Source of the DNA: Astropecten irregularis | Lineage: Eukaryota; Echinodermata; Asteroidea; Paxillosida; Astropectinidae | Direction of reading: 5' to 3' | DNA length: 64,000 bases | Assembly (NCBI GenBank): GCA_963971285.1 | Contig: OZ020258.1 | Location: 11,304,614 to 11,368,613 of the forward strand | Part shown: in pieces, positions 29,093 to 41,869 of the stretch | Layout: every line of letters starts with the position of its first letter | Position numbering within the stretch: the stretch's first letter is position 1 | Made by a program: the position numbers and the translations under genes | The notes under the pieces: generated by a model | Seen by the model: only the letters and a program-made list of their open reading frames with translations | The model's database searches: none | Told to the model about the DNA's origin: nothing

Positions 29093-30282
29093 ACTGCGCA
29101 GGACATCGATCTATATGGTACTCGATACTGACATGTTTGAATTTTCTGATCCAGTGGGAAAAACAAATCAGAATTAACATTTCTATCAGTTTGAGTTTAT
29201 TAAAATCAGAGCTAACATTTCCTGAAATAGAATCATCTGTAATTTGAGTGACTAATTTAAAAAAAAAAAAAATTTGGGCTCGAACAAAGACCCGCATCTT
29301 AGCCGACCAAGACAAAGACTGCCGTATTTGCACAGAGAATCCCATAAGGGTGATGACTCAATACAGATCCATACAGTCAATATACAAACACTTGATGATG
29401 CTGGCTCCTGTGGGACTCAAGAGTCAAGATTATAATACGACATGTATATCAGTGTTCAGGCAACCCTGAAATATGGCTACTCAATCAGTCAAAATTAGCA
29501 TCTCATTTTCCGGCCCGCTTCATGACAATCTGAAATGTTAATGTTATTCTAAAGATTACATTGTAAATGTGAAACATTTGGCTGTGTGCACTTCTTTTAT
29601 GGCTGATGATTTTATTCCATTTCAGGGAAAAGAGGAAAAAAGAGATTTTAGTAAAATTGCACAAAATATAGGACCCTGATTTTGAGGATATTTGAAAATT
29701 AGCTCATTTTTGCCTCAAATGGCAATACTGTATGTTTGAGGAGGGCAAATCTATAATTAGGCATAGACAGGTCATTTTATGCTTTGTTTAAAAGGAAATA
29801 ACACAACAAATTCCAAAATAACTGGAACATTTATCCTTGTCATTGTTATTGCCAGTAATGGCATTTTTCAATGCACATGCATACATCATATACATGTATA
29901 TTAAGTATCTTATGGTATTAATTCTGATGTAATTAAGTATTACATTTCTTTCATTTAGATTTGATCATTTGAAATGGTTATGGCAGCTTGTTATTGGCAA
30001 TTCACATCAATTCTGCTCGTCTTTTTAAAGAAATCTATGCATAAAGAGCAATAAATCCCTAAGAGTTCCACAGCCTCAGCCAAATACATGAAGAAATGTG
30101 TGGGTAAAGTTTAGAAAAAAATTACAAATAAGAATATTTCAAATTTGCACCAGCAAATTGCATTTCAAGTTAACTTGAATATAAATAACAAAATTAAGAT
30201 TTCATTGAGGAAGAAAGTTTGGCATTTACAGCAGATGGGAAGCAGTCACAGTGAAGTGTCTTGCTTAAATTGAAAGCACCTT
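29093..30282. other. No feature identified
   Basis: AT-rich sequence. A weak tRNA-like stretch near 29275-29345 (minus) is too poor to call. Confidence 0.45.
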
Positions 30283-30406
30283 GGGTCAATTTCACGAAAC
30301 AATAATACTGATTTTAAATTGTAAATCAATCCTAATTGCTATAAGCAAAGTAATCCTGGAAACTCATCCTAAGTTTGCTCTTAGTGCTTGGTGAAATCTG
30401 GATCCA
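30283..30406. repeat. Short inverted-repeat element with GGTCAATTTCACGAA ends
   Basis: GGGTCAATTTCACGAAAC is mirrored by TTGGTGAAATCTGGATCC. Same family type as 1555-1703 and 40304-40455. Confidence 0.6.
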
Positions 30407-31437
30407 TTGTTTGGATGATTCTGCTACCCTTATTAGAGGAATTATTCACCAGAGTGTTAAAATTTCCAGAACCACTAAACCATGGAAATCTCGTAAATCA
30501 CTGAAGCATGACATTCTACAAAAGCAGTGGGCCATGTGGGCACTTCAATGTCACTTTGCCATGACATTCTATAAATCCACTGCATTATAACTGTCTACAA
30601 ATGAACTGGACCATGAATGATGCCCTACAAATGCATTGGACTGTGACATTGCATGAAAATTGCTGATTTTTTTTTCTATAAAAAAAATCATTGGACTGAC
30701 ACTTTACAAAATCACTGGATCATGACGTGTCATCTTGCTCATGAATGTAGAACTGTGCTGGATTATGTTACATCACATTAATGTAGGTACATAAGCATGC
30801 TAATCAATGTTTCAATCTGCCTCTTGTTTCAGATTCTTGCATAGGAAAGCCCTCAGTTGGATCATCTTGAACGTGCAGGTAAACTTATAGACTTCTCCTT
30901 CATCGTTTCATATCATTGCAGGCAAGAGTTGGCAAAATGTTCTATGCTTGCCGCCACTCTTTTCATATTTCGTTATCTGCAAAATATGCAGATCATAATT
31001 ATACGCAATCAGAAATGGCATTGTTTCATCAGGCTTGCAACTTTTCCTCGGATCAGCTGATTTTCTTGTTTTTCTCATTACACTTATGTCATTGAAAATT
31101 AAAAAAACACTGCAAAGAGTCTTGCGAGGATTTGAATCTCCTCGTTTAGTTATTAAGTCTGAGTTCCATGCCTGTTTTTTGTATTTTTTTTACTGAAGTT
31201 TAGTAGAAGAGGATGCTATTAAGAGAGACAATGGTAGCTTTATAGTTTGATAGGGAAACCTGTATGAACTAAGGTACCTGTATGTTTGTACTCGATTCTC
31301 CCTTTAATTGTCCATTTTTGTAGAATTTTTGTTGAAATGAAAGTGTGTGAATGATCCCCCATCATCTTCCCCTTGATCTGCTACCACACGCCATCAATAC
31401 ATTCTTAACATTAATTTTGATTTTCCCCGTTTCGCAG
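30407..31437. other. Non-coding; includes a possible small 5' UTR exon
   Basis: A 46-base segment (30833-30878) is bounded by TTGTTTCAG and GTGCAG followed by GTAAAC, so it could be a non-coding exon joined to the candidate exon that follows. Otherwise nothing was recognised. Confidence 0.3.
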
Positions 31438-32336
31438 AAAATCCAGGAGGCCGGGCAATTACATTCTGTGAACATGCGTTGCAACAAGGGCACTCAGGCA
31501 GATGCAGCTTGTTAGAATCTATTGAAACTGCACCTCCTGAATCCAGCGGGGACTTGAGGCAAAAACAAGTGTCCCGGCCGCTTGCCGTGCCAGCGCGACC
31601 GGGGAGACATCTCGCTATAAGTGGCAAATTACTTTGCCGGGGTGAGCCCATCTCAGCGAGACACCAAAGTGGCTAAAAGTGTCGTGAGCAAGGGCTGTGT
31701 GTTTCTTCTGTAAATAAATGGAGTGAGCTTGAATCTGCTGACTGTGTGTGGAAACTCCTCAAGATTGTGTGCTGAAAAATGGCCTTCGAGTGTATGCGCT
31801 AGTGCAGTGACATTGCCATCAGCCCGTGAATGACATCAGCGTGAGCTGCTATTCCTTAACAAGTGTCGTGAGCTTAGAACAGTTTGGCAATTCTATGATT
31901 GTGCACAAATATTTTGCTGTAAATATTCTTTGGGAGGCCGATCTTTACAAGATTCTTCATTATATGACACAAAAACTACAGTTAAAATCTTCATCAACCA
32001 GCCTGATGTTTAAGAGAGAAACTGGGAACACACTATAAATGCTGCCCATTTTGAAACGTGACTATCGTGGGGTGAAGAGATAGCTTTGCTCCCTGTGGCT
32101 TCATGCTGTCTTGACGAAAGCTTTGTCAGGCCACAAGGAACCTTCAGAGAGCTTCATAAACTTGCTGCAACCGGACAAGCCCTCGAGTTCACCTTCCACA
32201 TGCAAAGCGTGGACAAGGACACACAAGATGTCATGACCCTACCTGGAGGACGTGTGATGCAGTCTTTTGAAATACGTGCCTGAAAACCAGAATGGAAATC
32301 ACCAAGATGCCTTCTTGCAGCGAATCAGAACGGCTG
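31438..32336 (+). other. Candidate 5' exon of an unidentified plus-strand gene (UTR plus 15 codons)
   Basis: Left border: pyrimidine tract then TTTCGCAG. Right border: CTG followed by the strong donor GTGAGT (32337). Just inside the donor an ATG at 32292 with A at -3 and G at +4 opens MEITKMPSCSESERL, phase 0. The 900-bp block is less AT-rich than its surroundings and free of the window's repeats. Upstream ATGs with short frames (31826-32038, 32086-32283) would be uORFs. I cannot identify the protein from 15 residues and found no following exon, so this may also be a non-coding RNA exon or chance. Confidence 0.35.
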
Positions 32337-32393
32337 GTGAGTACATCTCTCAAAAAGTCATTGTTGATGGCATTTAATAAAAGTTAATCATGT

Positions 32394-32511
32394 GGATCGG
32401 TTTGCGGAAACACCATGTAATAATCGTTCGTACTTTCGCACTTCTATATCGCAATAGCAAACTGATCCACATACCAATTGTCCCCATGCAAAGCTTCAAA
32501 TCTTTCTTAAC
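32394..32511 (-). mobile_element. Shortened relative of the 5822-6170 foldback
   Basis: Contains TTTGCGGAAACACCATGTAA and the CAAAGCTTCAAATCTTTCTT end of the larger copy but lacks most of the middle. It is flanked by AGTTAATCATGT on both sides (32382-32393, 32512-32523). Confidence 0.82.
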
Positions 32512-32523
32512 AGTTAATCATGT

Positions 32524-33960
32524 GTTCTTAACTCGTGTAAAGTATAAGATATAAAGGAAGAAGCACTTGACGCAGTGCATTGGAAGACGCATGAGCATAA
32601 TTCGCATTAGGATCAATTGTACTGTACAACATTGGTACCCTGATTAGTACCTCGACTGTTAACCCATGGTATTTATCATGAACTTCAAAATGTCAAGAAG
32701 GGGTATGCATGCCTTCAAACAAGTTCATTGTGGAAAGTGCAGCTTCCACACAGGATGAATTGCGCCCTCTCTTGTTCATCCCCATGCACCTGTTATCAGA
32801 TCCTCTTCACCTGCTGGTGTTTCTCTGCAAAATCATGCAGTATGTATATTATTGAAATCCTATTTTGCCAAAGTACTGCATATATAATATGTGAGAAGAT
32901 AGGGCTGCATAAATATGTGCCTCATAAAGGCAAATGTCTTGGTATAGGCCTAGCAAACTATGCGGCCACTTTGCCTGAGATGATAAGCTTGCTAAAAATA
33001 AACATGACTTGGTGAAGTTGGTGTCTTCTTGGAAACCGCCCACTGCACTGATAAAAGGAGTGATCACCTAAATTATTAAGACATATGTGCATAATTATAC
33101 TGTTGATAGATTTAATATATAAACATGACATTAGGGAGACATACAGTCCTGACAGTGAACATGAGTGATCTGCTTCACCATACTATGTATGTGTATGAAA
33201 AAGGGATTACATTCTTTAGGGACTTGGATGAGAAAGTTCTGTACAAAGAATGCTGATACTTTTTTCCCCTCTTGTATAATTAGTGTAATTTTATATCATA
33301 GGTAATTTGAATTCATTCATATGACATTTTTCACCGTAGTAATTACATACAATTCTTCATGATATGCTGAGTGTGCAAGGCGTACTATGGAAATTTGAGT
33401 TTGGTATGATGTATATCGTACTGTAATTTCCTCAAACGTACCATGTATTGAATTAGATTCAGTTTTATGTCTAAGTGGATGCTGACATGTAAAATATACC
33501 GTAGTCATCCAACACGTATCATCCAAAAGCTGAAATCTGTTTTCTTCCTCTACCAAAATGTTGGCCAAAAATACCACCACCAGTTTAACAACACTGGCAA
33601 TAGCGCAATTAAGTACACATGTTATATAAAAGTTCAGTGTGTCTTTAAGGAGAGGTTCTCATGGGTGAATCACTTTGATCGCTGTTCAATGGAGTAATGT
33701 TCGCACGGTTCGATAACTGCCCTCTGTTGGCAGTGTGACTCCCAGAGCTTCAGTGCCGGCAATCTGCACTGTGAGGTTGAAATGTCAGGCCTCGGTGTCA
33801 AGTACCTATGCCAAGTATATTACTCTGCTTGACTGACATTGTTACTCCATATCATTCAGACTACTAGACATTAGTGTCATACACCCTCTCATCAGGCCAA
33901 CATCTTACAATAATATTGTACCAGTCAAGAGTGTTGGGAGGTACATGACCTTGCGCTGAT
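32524..33960. other. No gene identified
   Basis: Unique-looking sequence with a CTCF-like motif at 33716-33733 (minus strand) and a weaker one at about 32759. Confidence 0.45.
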
Positions 33961-34827
33961 GCAGTTAAAGAGGCTTGCTCTGTGAACTTTCGGAATATGT
34001 TTGATGTGCACTTTAAGTGTTTTTCAAAGTAATACAACTTTTATGCACTGAAATACTTCCAAGGACTTATGCTTCCAAGCTGGCTTGTGAAAGCTTTTCC
34101 TGAGGTTTGGGTCGGGGGTCGTTTCAGTTAGTCATTCACAGTTAAAGAAACTTGCTTTGTGAACTTTGGAAACGTTTGATGTCCATTAAAAGTGTTTTTC
34201 AAAGTAATACAAATTTTATGCTTTGAAATACTTTAAAAGAACTTCCAACCTGGCTTGTGAAAGCTTTTCTTGACGTTTGGGCCGGGGTTTGTTTCAATTA
34301 GTCATTCGCAGTTAAAGAAATTTGCTCTGTGAACTTCTGGAAACGTTTGATGTGCACTAAGTGTTTTTCAAAGTAATGCAAATTTTATGCACTGAAATAT
34401 TTCCAAAGTACTTCCAAGTTGGCTTGTGAAAGCTTTTCTTGAGGTTTGGGCCGGGGTTCGTTTCAGTTAGTCATTCGCAGTTAAAGAAACTTGCTCTGTG
34501 AACTTTTGGAATTCTTTTGATGTGCACTTTAAGTGTTTTTCAAAGTAATACAACTTTTATGCACTGAAATACTTCCAAGGACTTACTTCCAAGTTGGCTT
34601 GTGAAAGCTTTTCCTGAGGTTTGGGCCGGGGTTTGTTTCAATTAGTCATTCGCATTTAAAGAAACTTGCTTTGTGAACTTTTGGAATACGTTTGGTGTAC
34701 ACTTTAAGTGTTTTTCAAAGTAATACAACTTGTATGCCCTGAAATACTTCCAAGGACTTACTTCCAAACTGGCTTGTGAAAGCTTTTCTTGAGGTTTGGG
34801 TCGGGGTTTGTTTCAATTAGTCATTTT
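33961..34827 (+). repeat. Tandem array, five copies of a unit of about 173 bp
   Basis: Units start at 33961, 34139, 34309, 34478 and 34653, each opening CAGTTAAAGAAACTTGCT (the last drifting) and containing GTGTTTTTCAAAGTAATAC, CTTGTGAAAGCTTTTC and GGTTTGGGCCGGGGTT. The copies are similar but not identical. The flanking sequence is unrelated. Confidence 0.92.
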
Positions 34828-37800
34828 CGTTTGCAGCATACTGGACAGATGTCTATGGATTTGCATGTACTGCACAGAGTGCATAGTTATGTACCAAACT
34901 GATAATTGCTGCTAGTATGATGATAGAGCATGTGAGTGGAAGTTCGTTTCAGGTTTCTCCACACAACTGATAAGCACGAACTCACTTTATTTGAGCACCA
35001 CAAGAAAGCTCTGGCTACGATATCTGCGAGTTCTGATACCTAGCGCTATATTTAGTTTAGGGAATGCACAAGATGCAGATTTCATACTTCCCTTGAGATT
35101 ATTCTTAAAAGCATTACCAAAACATGTATTACACATTTGCTCCCCATTGGTTGCTGATTCAGCCATGCAAATGGGCACCCTTGGGGATTCACTTCCCATT
35201 ATTTTCCTCAAGTAGATAAAATTTGATTTTTGAGTGGAATATTTAATATGACTTACATGTAACAATTTTCATGTGAATTTGTAAAATGACAAAGGTCTGA
35301 AAGCCAATTTGTTCTAGAAACTTAAAACAGGCACAATATTCTTTTTGCTTTGATTTGTGATTATTGTTCTGGTCCCAGTAAGTGTTCCAAACTTTACATC
35401 AATTAGCTTTCCAAATGGGCACTGCATGGGAACTCTTACATTACAAATTGCTGCTTGTATGTGTATAGTTTGCATAAATACTTTTTCCCAAGAGCCAAAT
35501 ATTGTGGCTGTTTAACCCTAACCCTCTGCATCTACCCTCAAGACAAGAGCTGTTTACCACATATTACCACAGTCTTGATAGGACAGGGACTGGATCATAA
35601 ACCACACATTATCACACAAACCACACTGTGATGTATTGTGGTATTCAGGACATACCACACGGTCTGACATATGTGTACCAGAGGAAAAACCATGTGTGGT
35701 AAACTGTGGTTTGCAGTCCAGGAGGGTTAATTAAAGATGTAAATTACATGTATGCAGGTAAAGCCAGGTAGTTCATGCGCTAAATCTCAACAACCAGTTT
35801 TTGGAAGTTCTGGTTTTGTTTTCATTTTTTGTTATCCAAACATTGGAACCATCCAGGTGTGTGTCAAAAAGCTCCATGATTTAAAAAAAGTTTGACTTAC
35901 TGCCTCTGAAAATGAAAACAGTTCAACTTGAGTGACTTGGTATTCATAGTGAATAAGCTGTTAACTGGCAGTTAATTATGGCTCACAAGGACACCATGTG
36001 GTACAGACAGTGGTTTCGGTGACTTGTCTCAAGAAAACCGACTAGAAACTTGAAAGCACAACTAGGGGGAAAAAGTGGATGGCATTTTGAAGTTTTGGAC
36101 ATTGTTTATTTGGCTTGGTTTGTTGCCTGTGGCTCGTAACCTCGAGGGACACCTATCTAATGATATGGCAATTATACGGCCAAGTTGGGAAAATTTGGTG
36201 GTTTTTTTTTCTCCCTCTTTTAAATCGTAAATCACTGCATCTGCGAAGTCCAGATTGCCAACATTGTGTGCTTGGGTTCAGAGTTTCAGCCAGTGCCTTG
36301 GGGTGAATTTTTGTTGTTTTCCAGTAATCAGCGGAATTTTTCTGAAAATTTGCCACCAATTTTAGTTTGGGTCCCAGGAATGGAGCATATTTTGCCAAAA
36401 CAGCCACGGGTCTGACCTGGATTCTAGCATAGGACACTGTACCTCTATGTAGTACCATGGAGGTAGGAAAAGTACCTGTACACGTACATGCTCCAGTCTT
36501 TAATACAAGGGTCAGAATCATGTGTACCAGTGGTCTACTGCTCTTTGGCAGTGGGCTAAGAGCCTGCATCTGCCCAAACCCAATCCTGTCCTGATCAATG
36601 CAATTGCAAGGCCTGTAAACCAAACCACAAATTCTGCCAATTTTTATAAACAACTTAACCTTTTTAATAGAATAGAAACCCTGCCTGAACATGGTTTGTA
36701 GGCCCTACATGCATTGTAATATTATGACACTGTATTGTTGGGGCGTAAAAACCTTTCCCCATCTGAAACAAAATCTTTATTGCCTAAAATGTGTCCCTTT
36801 TGTTAAGAATTCCCAAGCTCAATTTTAATAACCCCATTTTTCTTCCCCGAAAGGTGTGCCATACGTAGTGTACTGTTGAACTTCAAACTGTCTTAACCAT
36901 ACACTGGATAGCAATGATAAAAGCAAAGAACACTGTTTGTTTTCATCTTGCCATGCATGCAGCATCCTTATCAATAGAACACATTTCTTTCCCTGGAGGT
37001 GTCATATTATTCTCAAGAGGCGACACTTAAAATCCAGGATATTCTATTTCCATTCTCTCCATAGTTACTTGGTATTTCTGTGTACGCCTACCTATACGGT
37101 TCACAGAAGTAAAAATCCATAATTCATTGAATAACATCAAAGTTAATTTTTTTTGGGGGGTGGTAAATTTTGCTTGGACATTAAGAATATCAACTTGAAA
37201 GGAAAAGGGAGAAGTTTGAATGCCATATTGTGAGTATAGACTTGATATCAAGGCTGATATAACGTACAGTGTACATAATAGCGTCTTTCAATAGTGCATG
37301 CAATTTAATGCACCTCCTGCGCATATGGAAACTCAGCCGCTCAATTTGAAGACAAATACAGCTTGTTTTATTTGCATTGTATTTCTTTTGTAGGGCCTGT
37401 GATATTCTTGTTAAAATCGGAGAGCTTCACAAATTTCAGAGACCTCCATCCATGTGTAATTGCAATTGTTCCAAATAAAAAATGTTATCTCTATTATATC
37501 TGTGTTGAGTAAAGAAAACAGATTTTGAATTAAATTGCAAACAGTTGAATTGGGTTGAGATGGCTGTAAACATCTTGAAACAGAATTCTGTTTTGGAAGC
37601 AAGCCCTTAAAATAATTATTTGTGTTTGATGTATCTTTGTAAATCACAATTGACATAGTAACTTTATAAGAATGTGCATCTCTATTGTAGATCTATTCAG
37701 TTAAAATAGTTTGTTTTAAGTTGCTTGAATGATTATGATACACACAGAGATAAAATACACGTAGGTGAAATAAGATTCAGGGTGTTCTCATGATGGATCC

Positions 37801-38765
37801 TGGCATACATTTTTCAAGTGGAAAGTTGGTGGCCCTACTACTTGTAATTTGGCAATTCATTATATAAACCACATGGATAAAAACAAAAAATAAATAAACA
37901 ACTTGAAATACACATGTACGAAATAAAATAATTGCTGATCAAGCAAACAATATAACAGATGAATGAACTCATATACAAACAAAAATGATATCAAAAAATC
38001 AATTTTATTAAGTTCTTTCTCAGAAATTGTTCTCAAAAGTTGAAAAGAAGGGGGAAAAAGCAAAAGGAACGGAAAGGAAATCTTCGTAGCTTCCCCAGCT
38101 CAAAGATGTTTAATTGTGCAAACACTAATATTTTACTGTTTAAAACACCTCTGTCCACCACACATCTTGGATCATTGACAAACAAATCAGCATCCTTGTT
38201 GGTAAACTGAGATAACAGTTCACTAGCAAACAACATTAGAAACCTGATGCCATTGTTTTTCCAACCTGTCACGAAACTTTACTCCTAGAACCATTCCCCA
38301 ATTTTTTTTTTGGTGTGTGTGCGATGCGTGATTATAATAGTGAGTTCCTCATAACACCTTGTCAAATTTCAAGTTCTTTGGCAGCGTTTTTTTTTTCGGA
38401 CATGTAGTTCCTCTTGTGTATGGACATCCCCCTTTCTCTCGGAATTCCAGCTCTGCGGTGATTTCCTTCCCTGTCACATGACGTACTTGTTCCTCGCCCA
38501 CCCTAAATTCCATATATGTTTTGATCAAAAGGGAAAAATATTTCCGTTGAATGAAAAGAGGTCATCAGAATGAGGTCCTTAGCTAAGGCAAAGAGTTCAT
38601 ATACATGTGTGACTTGTACTTGCCCAATCAGTTCCTTATCGATGAACAGTGTAGGTGTACTGCTTTTATCATGTTTTTTAGTTTCACAATTCACTGCACA
38701 AACTGTATTAATGAACATGAATATTAATTTTTGGCATTACAGACAAGGAATTAGAAATATTTTTA
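34828..38765. other. Mostly unique non-coding sequence
   Basis: It holds an inexact inverted element with TTAACCCTAACCC / GGAGGGTTAA ends at 35515-35732, related to fragments in MAPK15 intron 3. The longest open frame (36153-36692, minus) shows no domain or bias I can recognise and is probably chance. Confidence 0.45.
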
Positions 38766-39062
38766 AAGGTATAATACATGATCGGACAAGGTCAATCACA
38801 GAACAGCACTCACACTTTGTCTTATCCAACATGTACATGAAATAATAAGCCTGTGAAAATTTGAGCTAAATTGGACATCTTAGTCATGAGAAAATTGCGA
38901 AAAACTGACTCAATTTTTCTTATAACACATAAAGAATTATTTTGATGTAACCTCGATATCAAAACTGTTTTGGTCTTTGTTTGACTAATTTCTGGATAAA
39001 TACACCATTTCAGGCGGAAATATTTTAAGGCTATGTTTCTACCAGCACCATCTTCATGCCTT
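38766..39062 (-). repeat. Degraded TTAA-type element fragments
   Basis: AAAGGTATAATACATGATCG and TTGAGCTAAATTGGACATCT resemble family B, followed by TTTCTGGATAAATACACCAT and CGGAAATATTTTAAGG, which are family A. It appears to be an old mosaic. Confidence 0.55.
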
Positions 39063-39802
39063 GCCTCTACAGGCCCAAAAGTTCCTGCCCCTGATGTAAT
39101 AACTTATGTTAAGAGAGAGATTGTATGTTTTAAACAACCACAAATCCCGTATCCATTCAGTGAAACCAAGATTTAAAAGACTGGACCTTCCATTTCTCAA
39201 TGATTGATTGTATTTATAAAGATTTGTTGGAGGGGGTGGACTTGTATAAGTGGTGCAATAACTTAGTGGTTTTGACGAATCTTGACAGGTACATGCTTTG
39301 TTTTGGTGTTGACAAGTGTTTTGGGGGTAAATTAGGAATTGTAATTATCATTGTTCCTCATCCTAAAGTTTTCTGACTGCCAGAGTTGTTGGCTTTTCGA
39401 TTGAAACAGCGTGAATGTGAAATGGATGCTGTTAGTCATTGCTTCTTGGAATGAAAAAACTCAGAGTTAATTATTCCAGTGGAGGTTATGTGTCATTGAC
39501 CATGAGGCCCTTCTTGGGCATACCCTTTCAAGGACTTTTCCTGCAGTGGCCAGTGAAATCAGTTTTGAATTTGGAAGGAGACAGATTTGTCCGAGCTGAT
39601 CAGTTGTGTTCGAATGATGGAAAATTTGAAATTATGGGAGTTGTGTTCTGGGCTACTCTTGTTAAAACCAGAGCATTGGATATTCCAGTCCAGCTGATCA
39701 GTATAGTCCAGAAAGGTCTTAGTCATTATTGTTGTTTTCAAATAGAGGAATTTAACACAAATGTTCTCATCAGGTTGCAGCGTTCCTGCGAGTATTGATA
39801 AA
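39063..39802. other. No gene identified
   Basis: Includes a 119-codon open frame (39439-39798, plus) with no recognisable features; it is not called as a gene. Confidence 0.4.
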
Positions 39803-40005
39803 ATGATCCCTAGGATATAGCAGCATGTGCGTGGTTTCATGGCTTCTGACTGCCAATGGAACAATATAATTGACTATTGGGAACACCACCAACATAGGGC
39901 TGGATAGCTCAGTTGGTAGAGTGCCTAAATGGTCTTCAGGAGGTCGCCGGTTTGAATCCCGCTCCAGTCAATTTTTCTTTGTTCACCTTTCAATGACAAA
40001 TGATA
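39803..40005 (+). repeat. tRNA-like SINE (most complete copy)
   Basis: Leader (GGATATAGCAGCATGTGCGT ... TTGACTATTGGGAACACC), tRNA-like body at 39898-39970 (acceptor GGCTGGA with TCCAGTC, T-loop TTTGAAT, B-box-like GGTTTGAATCC), then a TTTTTCTTTGTTCACC tail. Stem mismatches in the anticodon and T arms and shared flanks with 9738-9945 argue against a working tRNA. Confidence 0.8.
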
Positions 40006-40303
40006 ACAATTACTTTTGTATAAAATGTAGAAAGGCCTTAGGGCAACACTAAAGGCTTCATACTTTTCTTCATACTGCATTTCTTCATAGGTCATGCAGT
40101 AGGTGTGGCAAATTTCCAATTTGGTTTATTTACTGGCCATCTCAGTATTTAAATATTACCCATTAATTAAAGCCTATTGTGAACATGGTTTTGTAATTAA
40201 AAGGATTTGTTGACTGAAGGAATACATGGGGGTGGGTATCACTTATCTGAATTTACAAAGTATACATCTGTATTATCAGTAGGCCTATGTGATAAACTGT
40301 AGA

Positions 40304-40455
40304 GGGGTTGATTTCACCAAACCCTTTGTAACGTACTATCAATCGTAGGACGGACCCGATGCATTGAAGCCCCTATACATGGGATAGTTCCCCTACGATG
40401 GGTTATCCTTCGTAACTCGTGTTACGACTGATCGCAGGGCTTCCTGAAATGGACC
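40304..40455. repeat. Short inverted-repeat element with GGGGTTGATTTCAC ends
   Basis: GGGGTTGATTTCACCAAACC and complement of GGGCTTCCTGAAATGGACC, with mirrored ATCGTAGG / CCTACGAT wording inside. Confidence 0.68.
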
Positions 40456-41050
40456 AGAGTGCTGATAAATACTGTTACAATGTTCAGGTTTGTTGTCGTT
40501 TTTTTGTTTGCTGCTGTAGTGAAAGCATTGAACCTGGTAAATTGACACCATTGTTTTTCAATTGATATCAGGTAGTCAGCCCACAAGCATGTTTTTCTTT
40601 TAAATAGTAAACATAAGGGAAATTTCCTCCTTGTGGTAGGGCAGATATATAAATATAACAAAACAATTTAGAATATTAAACTTAAATTTGTTATGGTTGG
40701 TATCTTTGGGGTTCATGTGGGGAAACAAAGGCGTTGATGTGAAGGATGTTGTTGTGGAAGTATGTGTATGAATCATTAGGTTTGAATCTAGAACAAAGCT
40801 GAAGTTATTATACAATAGTTGACAATTAGCTTCTCGAACACAGGAAGACTAACTTGTAAGCAAAACATCAGCCCTCAAAAGGTTCAGGCAAGTTCATATT
40901 GTGGATGTGAAAATGAATTCCGAGGTAAATGAAAAAACATCAATTGGGTTATCTGTTGGTCAGAGGAAGTATTGTTGGAATAAAACTAGGCCATACAATT
41001 TTCATAATGTTCCGTGTACCGGATAATGGTTTTCCTTCTTCAATCATGTG
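40456..41050. other. No feature identified
   Basis: AT-rich non-coding sequence. Confidence 0.5.
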
Positions 41051-41585
41051 TCAACGTTTTCACGAAGGGGTGAATTGCCCACCTGGGCATTGAAACATAG
41101 TTTTGAGAAAATCGGCTTTGAAGTTTGTTCCTTGACGTACTAATTAATAGTTGATAAAGCGTATGATTGATGAGTAATTAATGTTCAAAGAAATTCGCCC
41201 CTTCGTGAAAACTTTTTTTCTGGACAAATTGGAGGTGATCCAAAACTCTACCCATACTAACATGCACAAATGCGTCACGCCTTGTGAAAGCTAAAAGAAA
41301 CACGGGCGCGCGCGTGCTAGAATTCGCTATAAAACGTAAATTCGCATTTTTGCTGAAAGTGCCCCCATAGAATTGATAATTCGCCCCTTCTTGAAAACGT
41401 AAAATGACACTTTTGGTGAACTTCGCCCTTTACTGATTTTCATGAACTAATTTATTTAATTTGATTTTGCCAAAATAATTCCGCCAAGATGTCCGTTACA
41501 ATACCCCTAATCGATTTTGGCTCAAAAAAGAATTCCGAAAAAATCTTGATTTTTGCCAAATTCGCCCCTTCGTGAAAACGTTGAC
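41051..41585. mobile_element. Foldback/inverted-end element with internal copies of its terminus
   Basis: The ends TCAACGTTTTCACGAAGGGG and CCCCTTCGTGAAAACGTTGA are exact complements. The terminal motif AATTCGCCCCTTCGTGAAAA is repeated inside at 41191 and, with changes, at about 41378 and 41424. There is no coding frame, and the target duplication was not resolved. Confidence 0.8.
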
Positions 41586-41869
41586 GATCTTGTAAATGTC
41601 ATCAATAAACATACCTTGCAGTGAATTGATCCGAGTCATTGTATGTGAGCCTTATGTTGACTTCAAGGCAGTGTTGTCTGTCATTTAGATCAGTGCCATA
41701 TGGATAGTAGATTGGGCTATTATTACATGTTGCCAACCTCTACACAACTAGAAATGGCTGATGCTTGATCAGAATTGACAGGTAGGGCTATGGCCATTGC
41801 CAAGGGCAGCAATATGCTTGTTTGCCCTTAATCATGAGCCACATTTGTGCGTATAGACCTAAACACACC

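Noticed and set aside
36153-36692. 179-codon minus-strand open frame
   Set aside because: No recognisable domain and no matching splice context; chance is likely in 64 kb.
39898-39970. Functional tRNA gene (plus strand)
   Set aside because: Same reasoning: mismatched anticodon stem and a repeat context shared with 9738-9945.
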